A stretch of DNA of 64,000 nucleotides, taken from positions 2,471,001-2,535,000 of the forward strand of contig CP073344.1 of NCBI GenBank assembly GCA_024397875.1. The letters are read 5' to 3'. Positions 33,965-43,456 of the stretch are shown piece by piece; within the stretch, counting starts at the first letter, position 1; each line of letters opens with the position of its first letter. The position numbers and the translations under genes were made by a program. This DNA is from Amphritea atlantica. GTDB lineage: Bacteria > Pseudomonadota > Gammaproteobacteria > Pseudomonadales > Balneatricaceae. A model generated the notes under the pieces. That model saw only the letters and a program-made list of their open reading frames with translations. It had not been told where the DNA came from and did not search any database.

Positions 33965-36900
33965 TTACAGCTCTAGCTGCTGCCACTGCTGTTTCAGTCG
34001 TTTCTCTGAAACGGTTGTCCGGGTACCCAGTTGCTGAGCAAACAGCGATATACGGTACTCTTCCAGCATCCAGCGATACTCATCCAGTGAGTCATTGTAA
34101 CGATTATGCTTACTGTCCAGCTCCAGCTGCCCCCGATACTGCCGGGTCAGCTGTTGCAACTGCTCACTCAGCATTCGCTGTCGCGGCAGCTCTCGTTGAT
34201 ATTTCTCCAGCCGCAACTCTATGCCTTTCAGATATCTTGGGTATTGCTGTAACTGTTGGAAAGGCACTTCAATTAAAAAACCTTTGAACACCAGACCATC
34301 CAGTTGCTGTCGGATATCGGCAAGGATGGTAACGGCCTGAAGATTAACCGAACCTGAAAGCTGCTTCTGAATGCTGTGATACTTTTTAGCAATCTCGCCC
34401 AACAATACCGCCTGCTGCTCTGCCTGCTGACAAAATTCGCTTCGGTAGCGGTTTAACTGATCAGAAAACGCTTGCTCCGATCGTATTGTCACACCCTCAC
34501 CCAGGAAGGTTGCGGCGACTGCACTCAACAAACACTGTTCATGCAGCTGATTACGATTCTCTATTTTGGCTAGAAAGATGGCCGTTTGCTGAAATCCGGG
34601 TAGCCTGCTTTTTACGAAGCGTATCTGCTCGCTCAACTGCAACATCAATAAACGGGCCAGACCGAGCCGGTTTTGCTTCGCCGCCATGGCCCGGTCTTCA
34701 AATACCTTGAGTTCGACGCTATCGCCACAATCCTGCAATCCTGGATAAACCTCGAGCTCAAGCCCCCCCGCCTGCTTCAGCTTAATCGATTCAGGAAGAT
34801 CGCCAAAGTCCCACCCGGTAATACCTTTTCGCCCCCAACTCTCTGAAGGCGCTTGTGTCAGTGCCTGGTGGGCCTGCTGTCCAAAATTCTGCTGTAACCT
34901 CTGCAGATCGCGTCCCTCGGTAACGGTATTGCCCTTTTCACCGGTCAGGCGAAGGTTAACCCGATAGTGATCATCCAGATTGACGGCATCCAGATCATCC
35001 CGACTGATTCTGACACCGGTCATTCTTTTAAGGTGCAATGCCAGCGCTTCATTCAACGAGCCCTCTGCAAAAACGGCTGCGTCAATAAAGGCATCAACAT
35101 AATCGGGAATGGGTACGAAGTTTTTACGCAGAGATTTTGGTAAGCCTTTCAACAGAGCGACACATTTCTCTTTCAGCATCCCCGGTACTAACCACTCGAG
35201 CCGCTCTTCGGGGATCTGATTCAACAATACCAGCGGGGCTTTCAGCGTTACGCCATCATCTTTGGCGCCGGGTTCAAAATTATAACTGAGCTTCAATTTT
35301 GCGCCATTCAGCACAATCTGTTCAGGATAACTTGCCCGGGTGACATGCTCCGCTGAGCGCTGTAACAGATCCTCCTCCTGCATAAACAGGATTTTGGGGT
35401 TCTGTTGCTCCACCTGTTTACGCCACTGCTCAAAGCCTGCGCCATTAACTACCCAGGTTCCGGGATCAGCACCGTTATGCTGCTCCAGTCGCGAGGCATA
35501 AAACTCTGCCAGGGTATCCTCATCGACCAACAGATCCCGTCGCCGGGTCTTGGCTTCAAGGTTTTCAATTGAAGTCAGCAGGTTACGGTTATGACTGAAA
35601 AAAGGCCCCTGAGTACTGAACTGCCCTTCCACCAGCGCACTTCGAATAAAGATCTGCTGACTGACTTTTGGATCGATACTGCCATAATGCACTGTGCGCC
35701 CCGGAACGATAATCAGACCATAGAGGGTCACTTGCTCCTGTGCGACAACCTGAGCCTTTTTCTTTTCCCAGTGAGGTTCCAGATAACTGCGTTTCACCAG
35801 ATGCCCGGCCAGCGACTCCGCCCACAGCGGATCGACACGGGCAACCATCCGGGCATACAAACGACTGGTTTCGACCAGTTCTGCCGCCATAATCCACTTC
35901 GGTGCTTTCTTATACAGCATTGATCCCGGAAAAATACTGAAACGACGGTTACGCGCCCCCAGATACTCTTTATTTTCCTGCTTAAAGCCCATATTGCCCA
36001 GCAAGCCTGCCAACAGCGATCGGTGCAACGGGTCATAGCCTGCCGGCTGAGCGTTCTCTTTGTAATTCAGGTTACGGCAGATCAGATGCAACTGACGGTG
36101 CACATCGCGCCACTCGCGCATCCGCATAAAGGAGAGAAACTGTTTCTGACAGTATTTACGCAACTGATTTTGTGTCAGCGCCTGCCGCTGCTCTTCATAC
36201 AGATTCCAGAGGTTAACCAGAGTGACAAAATCGGATTCTTCATCGGCATACTCCCGGTGTTTCTGATCGGCCGCCTGCTGTTTGTCCATGGGACGTTCCC
36301 GTGGATCCTGCACACTCAGGGCGCTGGCGATGATAATCATCTCTTTGAGGCAGCCGTTATCGACTGCGGCCAGCAACATCCGGCCAATTTTAGGATCAAC
36401 AGGCAAGCGGCTCAGCTGTCGCCCCAGTTTTGTCAGGGTGCGCTTATCATCAACGGCCCCCAGCTCCTGCAGCAGATTAAAGCCGTCGTTGATATAACGG
36501 GAATCCGGTGGATCAATAAAAGGAAACTCATCGATCGCCCCGAGTCGCAGATTAAGCATCTGCAGAATAACCGCCGCAAGATTTGTGCGGCGAATCTCGG
36601 CATCGGTAAACTCGGGCCGGGCGTTAAAGTCCTCCTCTGAATAGAGACGGATACAGATACCCTCTGCCACCCGGCCACAGCGCCCTTTGCGTTGATTGGC
36701 GCTGGCCTGAGACACCGGTTCTACCGGCAGTCGCTGCACCTTAGAACGGTAGCTATAACGGCTGATACGGGCCATACCCGGATCAATCACATACCGAATT
36801 CCCGGGACGGTTAATGAGGTTTCCGCAACGTTGGTAGAAAGGACTATTCGTCGCCCGGCTCCCCGGGCAGAGGAGAAGATCTTGTTCTGCTCAGCCACAC

Positions 36901-37900
36901 TGAGGCGGGCATACAGGGGCATCACTTCGATATGCTTAACACGCCCCTGCTGCGCGGCTTTTCTCAGGTATTCCGCTGCCTCTCTGATCTCCCGCTCACC
37001 GCTGAGAAATACCAGAATATCACCGGCACCGGAAATCCCCTTTTTCCGCTCCAGCTGAATCAGCTCTTCAGTGGCACAGACGATCCCTTCCGGAATGCTC
37101 TTGTCACTGCTTTCATCCAGCTCTTCAAGGGGACGATAGTGCAGCTCTACCGGATAGGTGCGTCCCGACACTTCAATCACCGGCGCATCATTGAAGTGCT
37201 TAGAGAAACGTTCCAGATCGATTGTCGCGGAGGTTATGATCACCTTCAGATCCGGCCGTTTATGCAGAATCCGGTGCAGATAGCCCAGCAGGAAATCGAT
37301 ATTCAGACTGCGCTCATGGGCTTCATCGATAATCAGGACTTCGTAACGTTCGAGATAACGATCGTTCTGTGTTTCAGCCAGCAGGATACCATCGGTCATC
37401 AGTTTGACCAGAGTGTTTTCGGCAACCTGCTCGGTAAAACGTACCTGATATCCCACGGTACTTCCCAGGGAGGTTTGCAGTTCCTCGGCGATACGATTCG
37501 CAACCGTTCGGGCCGCCAGGCGACGGGGCTGGGTATGACCGATCAGCCCCACCCGGCCTAAGCCGAGTTCCAGACAGATCTTTGGCAACTGCGTGGTTTT
37601 ACCCGACCCGGTTTCACCCGCAATCACCACGACCTGATGCTCAGATATCGCTTTGGCGATCTCCTCACGACGAGCACTGACCGGCAAATCTGGATAACTG
37701 ACCGGCAAACTATACGTCCGCTTTGCCACTTTCTCTTCAGAACGTAGCAGCAGTGCCTCAACCTCATCCTGCAACTTATCAGAGGGCTTAGTGTCTTTCA
37801 GCCGGCGTTGCAGCAGCTGGATCTTCTTTCGAATAGAGAAACGGTCGGCAATCAGACAGTTATCCAGCCGGGTATAGAGTTGCTTGATAGTGGAAGTCAC
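33965..37900 (-). CDS. hrpA: ATP-dependent RNA helicase HrpA
   Basis: 1311 residues from a GTG at 37900, the normal length for HrpA. The DEAH-box helicase core has VIAGETGSGKTTQLPKICLE near 90-110, TDGILLAE, LIIDEAHERSLNIDFLLGYL, ITSATID, VFLSGEREIREAAE, LSTNVAETSLTVPGIRYVID and RKGRCGRVAEG. HA2/OB domains and the large C-terminal DUF3418 follow. HrpA acts on stalled ribosomes and mRNA turnover. It is the last gene of the M23-bactofilin-amidotransferase-hrpA string, with 33 bp to the amidotransferase. Confidence 0.95.
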   Translation of the reverse strand: MTSTIKQLYTRLDNCLIADRFSIRKKIQLLQRRLKDTKPSDKLQDEVEALLLRSEEKVAKRTYSLPVSYPDLPVSARREEIAKAISEHQVVVIAGETGSGKTTQLPKICLELGLGRVGLIGHTQPRRLAARTVANRIAEELQTSLGSTVGYQVRFTEQVAENTLVKLMTDGILLAETQNDRYLERYEVLIIDEAHERSLNIDFLLGYLHRILHKRPDLKVIITSATIDLERFSKHFNDAPVIEVSGRTYPVELHYRPLEELDESSDKSIPEGIVCATEELIQLERKKGISGAGDILVFLSGEREIREAAEYLRKAAQQGRVKHIEVMPLYARLSVAEQNKIFSSARGAGRRIVLSTNVAETSLTVPGIRYVIDPGMARISRYSYRSKVQRLPVEPVSQASANQRKGRCGRVAEGICIRLYSEEDFNARPEFTDAEIRRTNLAAVILQMLNLRLGAIDEFPFIDPPDSRYINDGFNLLQELGAVDDKRTLTKLGRQLSRLPVDPKIGRMLLAAVDNGCLKEMIIIASALSVQDPRERPMDKQQAADQKHREYADEESDFVTLVNLWNLYEEQRQALTQNQLRKYCQKQFLSFMRMREWRDVHRQLHLICRNLNYKENAQPAGYDPLHRSLLAGLLGNMGFKQENKEYLGARNRRFSIFPGSMLYKKAPKWIMAAELVETSRLYARMVARVDPLWAESLAGHLVKRSYLEPHWEKKKAQVVAQEQVTLYGLIIVPGRTVHYGSIDPKVSQQIFIRSALVEGQFSTQGPFFSHNRNLLTSIENLEAKTRRRDLLVDEDTLAEFYASRLEQHNGADPGTWVVNGAGFEQWRKQVEQQNPKILFMQEEDLLQRSAEHVTRASYPEQIVLNGAKLKLSYNFEPGAKDDGVTLKAPLVLLNQIPEERLEWLVPGMLKEKCVALLKGLPKSLRKNFVPIPDYVDAFIDAAVFAEGSLNEALALHLKRMTGVRISRDDLDAVNLDDHYRVNLRLTGEKGNTVTEGRDLQRLQQNFGQQAHQALTQAPSESWGRKGITGWDFGDLPESIKLKQAGGLELEVYPGLQDCGDSVELKVFEDRAMAAKQNRLGLARLLMLQLSEQIRFVKSRLPGFQQTAIFLAKIENRNQLHEQCLLSAVAATFLGEGVTIRSEQAFSDQLNRYRSEFCQQAEQQAVLLGEIAKKYHSIQKQLSGSVNLQAVTILADIRQQLDGLVFKGFLIEVPFQQLQQYPRYLKGIELRLEKYQRELPRQRMLSEQLQQLTRQYRGQLELDSKHNRYNDSLDEYRWMLEEYRISLFAQQLGTRTTVSEKRLKQQWQQLEL

Positions 37901-37933
37901 AATGGAATTTTCAGTTTTAAAAGAGGGTTTAGA

Positions 37934-38728
37934 TCAGGCGTGGCCAAAGCACCGGCTCAGTGGCTGTTGAACACCTTCGCGAAAAACGATCATCTCACCG
38001 GTCTGCAGCTTACGCCAATGCTCATTATCGGTCAGCGGTTCGGTGGTGACCACGGTTACTATATCGTCAGGGGTCGTTTCTTTGCAAAAGTCGACGGTCA
38101 GTTCGGCATCGGCCAGTCTGGCCCTACCAAAAGGCGCCCGCCGGGTAATCCATGAAAGCTTGGTTGAGCAGTATGCCAGCAGATATTCAGACTCCGTCAT
38201 TAACATATTGAACACCCCAAGCTCGCGTAACTGATCACAGCAGCAGTGTATCAGCTCAATCACTTCGGAGAAGTCCGTCGGTCTCACGGGAAAACGTTCC
38301 CTTACCTGCCCCAGCAGCCAGCAGAAAGCGTATTCACTATCGGTAGTCCCTATCGGGTGATAGTAGGTTAAGGGCAGATCAAACAGTTTCGGGTCCAGTT
38401 GACCATTGTGAGCAAAGGTCCAGCAGTATCCCCAAAGTTCCCGGGTAAAGGGATGTGTATTTTCCAGGCAGATACTGCCGACGTTAGCCTGACGAATATG
38501 GCTGATTACCGTCTTACTCTTGATCGGATGATTGGTAATCAGCCGTGCAATTTCCGATTGGCTACTCGGTGCCGGATCATGAAAAGCCTGAAGTCCCTTG
38601 CCATCATAGAAGGCTATACCCCAGCCATCCTTATGGGGCCCGGTCTCCCCACCACGCTGCATCAACCCGCTAAAGCTGAAGCATATATCGGTTGGGACAT
38701 TGGCGCTCATGCCAAGCAGTTCACACAT
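37934..38728 (-). CDS. Class II glutamine amidotransferase, YafJ family
   Basis: 264 residues. MCELLGMSANVP places the nucleophile Cys at position 2 after Met removal. Other NTN-hydrolase marks are RGGETGPHKDGWGIAFYDG near 25-43, ISHIRQANVG, NTHPF and AHNGQL near 113. It represents the stand-alone glutaminase-type proteins (YafJ/DUG3-like), not linked to a synthase domain. It lies 3 bases after bactofilin and 33 bases before hrpA in the same direction. Confidence 0.9.
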   Translation of the reverse strand: MCELLGMSANVPTDICFSFSGLMQRGGETGPHKDGWGIAFYDGKGLQAFHDPAPSSQSEIARLITNHPIKSKTVISHIRQANVGSICLENTHPFTRELWGYCWTFAHNGQLDPKLFDLPLTYYHPIGTTDSEYAFCWLLGQVRERFPVRPTDFSEVIELIHCCCDQLRELGVFNMLMTESEYLLAYCSTKLSWITRRAPFGRARLADAELTVDFCKETTPDDIVTVVTTEPLTDNEHWRKLQTGEMIVFREGVQQPLSRCFGHA

Positions 38729-38731
38729 CGT

Positions 38732-39193
38732 TTATACAGATTCCTTGCCCGCTTTAATCGTTACCTTATCCGGCAGAGAATCAATCGCATCGATACCGGA
38801 TTCGACTTGCGGTGCGTGTTCTAACACACCCATATCTTTCATACGCCGTTCACCGATAAAGTTGCCTTCAGGGTGAATCGCCATAACTTTACTGACAACC
38901 GTTGCAACGACTTTACCACCACGGTCAATCTCGAGTTCGTCGCAGAGCACCTCGCCCTCAAGCAAGCCACATACCGTAATATGGTTTGCTTTCACCACCC
39001 CGTGCACATGGCCATTTTTGCCAATGGAGATATTATCAAGTGAGGATACATTACCCTCAAATGTACCATCAATATGCATCCGGCCGATGATACTCATATC
39101 ACCGCTGAACTTATTGCCTTCAGCAATGATAGTTATTGCTGAGCCGTTTGCAACGCCTGATTTAGCGGGTACATTTTTCGTAAAGAAGCCCAT
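38732..39193 (-). CDS. Bactofilin (polymer-forming cytoskeletal protein)
   Basis: 153 residues. Beta-helix core from about 20 to 115: AEGNKFSGDMSIIGRMHIDGTFEGNV, with turns about every 17 residues (GNVSSLDNISIGKNGHVHGVV, ANHITVCGLLEGEVL, DELEIDRGGKVVATV). A short flexible N-terminus starts with MGFFTKNV. Bactofilins polymerise without nucleotide and often organise cell-wall enzymes. The start lies inside the 3' end of the M23 peptidase gene, overlapping it by 61 bases in another frame, so the two are coupled. Confidence 0.9.
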   Translation of the reverse strand: MGFFTKNVPAKSGVANGSAITIIAEGNKFSGDMSIIGRMHIDGTFEGNVSSLDNISIGKNGHVHGVVKANHITVCGLLEGEVLCDELEIDRGGKVVATVVSKVMAIHPEGNFIGERRMKDMGVLEHAPQVESGIDAIDSLPDKVTIKAGKESV

Positions 39194-40143
39194 TTTACAC
39201 CTTTTACTTCTGAAAACAGTGATTCGAAATTACTTAAATTCCAGGCCACAAATGGCTCAGGGTCGACCGGCCTGAACAGGTAGCGTACTTCGTAATGAAG
39301 ATGGGGTCCGGTAGAGGTACCAGTATTTCCACTCAGGCCGATCAACTGCCCTTTACTGACAAAGGTTCCGCTTTTAATTTTTACATCGCTCAGGTGGGCG
39401 TAGTAGGTTTTAAACCCAAGCGCATGCTGCAGGATGATCAGTTTGCCAAAACCGCTCTGCTTGTGTAGTCCGGCATATTCCACTGCGCCATCGGCAGTGG
39501 CATAGACCGGCGTACCGGTATTTGCTTTAAAATCGATGCCGTTGTGCATGACCCTTTTTTTGCGGATCGGATGCATACGCATACCAAATTTATCACTTAT
39601 CCGAATCCCCTGAATCGGCTCACCATTAGGCAGAACACTGAGAAAAAACAGGCGCTGGTTGGTCATCACGGTTAAGTCATCGGCCCGGTCAGAGGTCATC
39701 TCTTGCGAAGGAGGCAACCCCAACAGGCCTTCCAGGCCAAAGAGGCTGGCATCCAGAGTTTCATTCAGTTCACCGATACGAAGGTTCTCTTCCTGCAACT
39801 GATCCCGCTCGATCTTCAGCTCCTGCAGCGTTGAGGAAAGCTGATCGAGCTGACCTTTTTGCAGCTCCTGAGTCCCCAGCGTCATCTCGTACTGACTGGC
39901 CAGAGAGTCAATCCCCTGTTCCAGATCGTCGAGGGCATCCGAGGTTTTGACCAACAGCAGATTAGAGATAAAAAAACTACAAACCGACATTAACAAAAAC
40001 AGGGCAAGCAGATACCTGGCCAACTGACCCAGAGTATACTGCCGCGACCCCTGAGCAGTGGTTAATGTGATAAGCAGTTTTTTACGCAGCATGCCCGGAA
40101 AACCATATTCACGATAAAAAATATCGGTGAAATATACCTTCAT
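39133..40143 (-). CDS. M23-family cell-wall endopeptidase with coiled coil
   Basis: 336 residues. A membrane helix (YLLALFLLMSVCSFFISNLLLV near 44-65) is followed by a coiled coil (about 70-140) and an LytM/M23 domain with HNGIDFKANTGTPVYATADG (metal His/Asp near 203-207) and GPHLHYEVR (HxH near 284-288). It cleaves peptidoglycan cross-links. A start at 40092 (MLRKKLLITL) is possible and would remove 17 residues; neither has a strong ribosome-binding site. The downstream overlapping bactofilin is a known type of partner for LmdC-like M23 proteins. Confidence 0.88.
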   Translation of the reverse strand: MKVYFTDIFYREYGFPGMLRKKLLITLTTAQGSRQYTLGQLARYLLALFLLMSVCSFFISNLLLVKTSDALDDLEQGIDSLASQYEMTLGTQELQKGQLDQLSSTLQELKIERDQLQEENLRIGELNETLDASLFGLEGLLGLPPSQEMTSDRADDLTVMTNQRLFFLSVLPNGEPIQGIRISDKFGMRMHPIRKKRVMHNGIDFKANTGTPVYATADGAVEYAGLHKQSGFGKLIILQHALGFKTYYAHLSDVKIKSGTFVSKGQLIGLSGNTGTSTGPHLHYEVRYLFRPVDPEPFVAWNLSNFESLFSEVKGVKWASLRKMYPLNQALQTAQQ

Positions 40144-40219
40144 TGCGGCTAAAAGTCATAAAAGCTACATCAAAAACACACCATTTTATGAGATTAATCT
40201 GACCCACTTCCTGCTTCGG

Positions 40220-40969
40220 CTAACTCTCGCCTTTGTCATCCCCTCCGACAGCAGGGGCTGCAGCAAGAATACGGTCTGCAAGACGGGAAAACGGCAGACT
40301 CTGAACCCAGACACTTCCGGTTCCGGAGAGTGTCGCCAGCCACAGACCCTCGCCTCCGAGGAACATCGATTTAAGTCCTTTTACCATCTCGATGTCATAC
40401 TCAATGCCTTCACTGAAGCCAACCAGACAACCGGTATCGACTCGCAGAGTCTCATTATTCAGTTCTTTCTTCACCACCGAGCCACCCGCCTGAATAAAGG
40501 CCATGCCGTCCCCTTCCAGCTTCTGCAAAATAAAACCTTCGCCACCGAAAAAGCCGGCGCCAAGCTTACGGGAAAAAGCCACCGATAACCGGGTTCCCAG
40601 CGCGGCGCAGAGAAAAGCATCTTTCTGACAATAGAGTCGCTCGCCGATCTGAGACATATCGACCGGAACAACCATACCCGGATAGGGGGCGGCAAAAGCC
40701 ACTTTGCGCTTCTGGCCACCGTTATTGGAGAAGTGGGTCATAAACAATGACTCGCCGGTGATCATCCGCTTACCCACCGAAAACAGCTTTGAGAACATCC
40801 CCTGATCGGGATCGGCACCATCTCCCATCTTCGTTTCAAAACTGATATCACCCTCCATGTAGTTCATGGAACCGGCTTCTGCGATCACGGTTTCACCCGG
40901 ATCGAGTTCCACCTCCAGCATCGGCATTGAATTCCCTATAATTTCATAATCCACTTTATGACACTTCAT
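40220..40969 (-). CDS. AIM24 (TIGR00266) family protein
   Basis: 249 residues from ATG 40969, which is preceded by AAGGAGAGTGAT. Family marks are [32 protein letters not shown] near 21-52, [10 protein letters not shown] and [26 protein letters not shown] near 155-180. The fold is a beta-rich barrel related to tryptophan-RNA-binding attenuator-like proteins; function in bacteria is not settled. It follows an AEC transporter by 17 bases, so the two probably share a transcript. Confidence 0.88.
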   Translation of the reverse strand: MKCHKVDYEIIGNSMPMLEVELDPGETVIAEAGSMNYMEGDISFETKMGDGADPDQGMFSKLFSVGKRMITGESLFMTHFSNNGGQKRKVAFAAPYPGMVVPVDMSQIGERLYCQKDAFLCAALGTRLSVAFSRKLGAGFFGGEGFILQKLEGDGMAFIQAGGSVVKKELNNETLRVDTGCLVGFSEGIEYDIEMVKGLKSMFLGGEGLWLATLSGTGSVWVQSLPFSRLADRILAAAPAVGGDDKGES

Positions 40970-40986
40970 ATCACTCTCCTTAACAG

Positions 40987-41928
40987 CTAACCACCCCACT
41001 GCTTCATCAACGGCAGCAGTACAGCCAGGGTAATCAAAGACAACAAGGTTGTAACCATAATCGTTGCCGAAGTCAGTGTCACCCGGGTGTTGTATTGCTG
41101 GGCCAGCACGTACACCATTGCGCCGGTTGGCAGCGCGGCAAGAACGACTGCGCTGGCACCCCAGAATGGCTCCAACCCGAACATAAGCGCCAGTCCGAAG
41201 GTTGCCAACGGGTGCACCACCAACTTAACCAGCGTCAGCCAGACCAGCTCAAAACTGCCTGCTCCGACTTTAAGGCCACAGAGTGAAATGCCCAGCGCAA
41301 ACAACGCGACGGGGGCAGCAGAAGGCGCCAGCATCTGCAGCGGAGTTAAAATTATGGCCGGTAGCGAAATACCGCTTAACGATACCAACATGCCCAGTAC
41401 CGGAGCCATCATCACCGGATTTTTAAGCAGCGCCTGAAACAACAGTGTTTTGAGTTTGCCCCATACACTGCCCTGACTGTTCTGCAGTTCTGACATCAAA
41501 GCCAGCACCAGAATAAACAGAAGATTACTGGTCAGGGTCGCGATAATAACCGGCAGCGCGCCCCGCTCGCCAAACATAAAATAAAATATCGGTACGCCCA
41601 TATAAACCGTGTTCGCCCAGGCTGAATTCAACGCAACCACAGTCCAGTCAAGGGGGGCGGTAAGCTGCAACCGGCGCCAGCCCAAAAAGGCAACGACGAC
41701 CGCGACAACCGAGCCTCCTGTATAAACAGCGATAAAATGCCATTGCAGAACTGACTGAATATCAACCGATGCGGTAGAGGTAAACATCAGGGCAGGCACG
41801 GCAATGTAATAGACATAGCGGTTCAGAGCGGATGCACTGGTCTCCTCCAGCAAGCCGGAACGGCGGCATCCCCAGCCCAGCACCATCAGGATAAAAACAG
41901 GTATTACGATATCAAACAGCAGCTGCAT
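40987..41928 (-). CDS. AEC (auxin efflux carrier) family transporter
   Basis: 313 residues, ten hydrophobic segments in two five-helix halves. [20 protein letters not shown] at the start, [37 protein letters not shown] and [15 protein letters not shown] are characteristic. Family members carry malate, malonate or other carboxylates. Substrate unknown. The gap upstream (41929-42088) separates it from the divergent thiolase gene. Confidence 0.88.
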   Translation of the reverse strand: MQLLFDIVIPVFILMVLGWGCRRSGLLEETSASALNRYVYYIAVPALMFTSTASVDIQSVLQWHFIAVYTGGSVVAVVVAFLGWRRLQLTAPLDWTVVALNSAWANTVYMGVPIFYFMFGERGALPVIIATLTSNLLFILVLALMSELQNSQGSVWGKLKTLLFQALLKNPVMMAPVLGMLVSLSGISLPAIILTPLQMLAPSAAPVALFALGISLCGLKVGAGSFELVWLTLVKLVVHPLATFGLALMFGLEPFWGASAVVLAALPTGAMVYVLAQQYNTRVTLTSATIMVTTLLSLITLAVLLPLMKQWGG

Positions 41929-42088
41929 GAATGTTTCTCAATAAATAGATGAAAGAGCGAAATTGTTATAAATGTTTCACTAATTGGCTAGAGCCTTTAA
42001 CGCTGGCCAGTGATAAGTTATCTGCCTGACTGCACTACATTTCAAACTATAACAATAAATACAAACAGCTAATATATAGGACTCAACT

Positions 42089-43273
42089 ATGAGCAAAAGA
42101 GAAGTAGTTGTACTGAGCGGCGTTCGAACTGCCATCGGTGGATTTGGTGGCAGCCTGAAATCTCAGACGCCCTGCGATCTGGCCAGCACCTGTGTCAGTG
42201 AAGCGGTAACCCGTTCAGGCGCGGCACCGGAAGATTTCGGTCACAGTGTTTTTGGTAACGTGATTCACACCGAACGACGGGATATGTATCTGGGCCGCGT
42301 CGCTGCAGTCAATGGTGGCCTGCCGGTTGAAACCCCTGCAGTCACAATGAACCGCTTATGTGGTAGCGGACTGCAGGCGATTATTTCTGCCACTCAGCAG
42401 ATTGAACTGGGAGTCTGTGACGCTGCTGTAGCAGGCGGTGCTGAAGTAATGAGTCAATCCCAGTACTGGATGCCCACGGCGCGTTTTGGTCAGCGAATGG
42501 GAGATGCCGCTATCGTGGATGCGATGGTGGGTGCACTGACCTGCCCGTTTGATAACACGCATATGGGTATAACCGCTGAAAATATCGCTGAAAAATGGCA
42601 GATCAGCCGCGAGGATCAGGATGCACTGGCGGTATTGAGCCACAACAATGCCGAACGGGCCATTACCGAGGGCCGGTTTAAAGAGCAGATCGTGCCGATT
42701 GAGCTCAAGTCGCGCAAAGGGGTTACAGTGTTCGACACCGATGAGCACCTGCGCTATGGCTGTACTCCAGATGATATGGCAAAACTCCGTCCGGCCTTTA
42801 AAAAGGACGGCAGCGTCACTGCGGGTAACGCTTCCGGCCTTAACGATGCCGCAGCTGCGGTTACTTTAATGGCCGCGGAAACCGCTGAAGCCAAGGGCCT
42901 GAAACCGATGGCGCGCCTGGTCGGTTACAGTTTTGCCGGAGTAGAACCCAAATATATGGGTATCGGCCCCGTACCCGCAGTGCGTAAGCTGCTGGCTGAC
43001 AATAACCTGTCCACCACCGATATCGATGTATGGGAAGTTAATGAAGCATTTTCTGCTCAGGCTCTGGCCGTGTGCCGTGATCTTGAACTGCCGATGGAGA
43101 AGGTAAACGTCAATGGTAGTGGTATCTCTCTGGGCCACCCGATCGGCGCTACCGGTGCGATCATTACCGTGAAAGCGCTCTACGAACTTCAGCGCAGCGC
43201 TGGACGCTACGCGGTTGTAACTATGTGTATCGGCGGCGGCCAGGGTATTGCTGCACTGCTTGAGCGGATTTGA
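42089..43273 (+). CDS. Acetyl-CoA acetyltransferase / thiolase
   Basis: 394 residues. The catalytic triad is in place: Cys in MNRLCGSGLQAI near 90, His in GISLGHPIGATGA near 350 and Cys in VTMCIGGGQGIA near 380. Start GVRTAIGGFGGSLKS is typical of biosynthetic-type thiolases (AtoB/PhaA/BktB). It condenses two acyl-CoA or runs the reverse cleavage. It is a single gene with its own terminator, so the pathway cannot be fixed from context. It could use the acetyl/propionyl-CoA supply of the mmsA route. Confidence 0.9.
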   Translation: MSKREVVVLSGVRTAIGGFGGSLKSQTPCDLASTCVSEAVTRSGAAPEDFGHSVFGNVIHTERRDMYLGRVAAVNGGLPVETPAVTMNRLCGSGLQAIISATQQIELGVCDAAVAGGAEVMSQSQYWMPTARFGQRMGDAAIVDAMVGALTCPFDNTHMGITAENIAEKWQISREDQDALAVLSHNNAERAITEGRFKEQIVPIELKSRKGVTVFDTDEHLRYGCTPDDMAKLRPAFKKDGSVTAGNASGLNDAAAAVTLMAAETAEAKGLKPMARLVGYSFAGVEPKYMGIGPVPAVRKLLADNNLSTTDIDVWEVNEAFSAQALAVCRDLELPMEKVNVNGSGISLGHPIGATGAIITVKALYELQRSAGRYAVVTMCIGGGQGIAALLERI

Positions 43274-43311
43274 TACGAGCCTGTAAAAAATCTGTATTAA
43301 CGGCTAAACCC

Positions 43312-43339
43312 AAGCCCGCGGCAAACTGTCAGCGGGCTT
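43312..43339 (+). terminator. Rho-independent terminator after thiolase
   Basis: AAGCCCGC (43312-43319), loop of 12 bases, GCGGGCTT (43332-43339) followed by T4, 39 bases after the stop. Confidence 0.85.
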
Positions 43340-43456
43340 TTTTCTCTCCACTGATCAACTATATACTCCCCATGTTAAACGGCTGAGCCACTGACAGTTT
43401 ATTATTAGACTGTTTTCTGTCTATTATTCAATTAGTTTACCAACGACAGGCACTGT

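Noticed and set aside
36023..36640. 205-codon frame antisense to hrpA, and others in the same gene
   Set aside because: All are within the conserved helicase coding region on the opposite strand.
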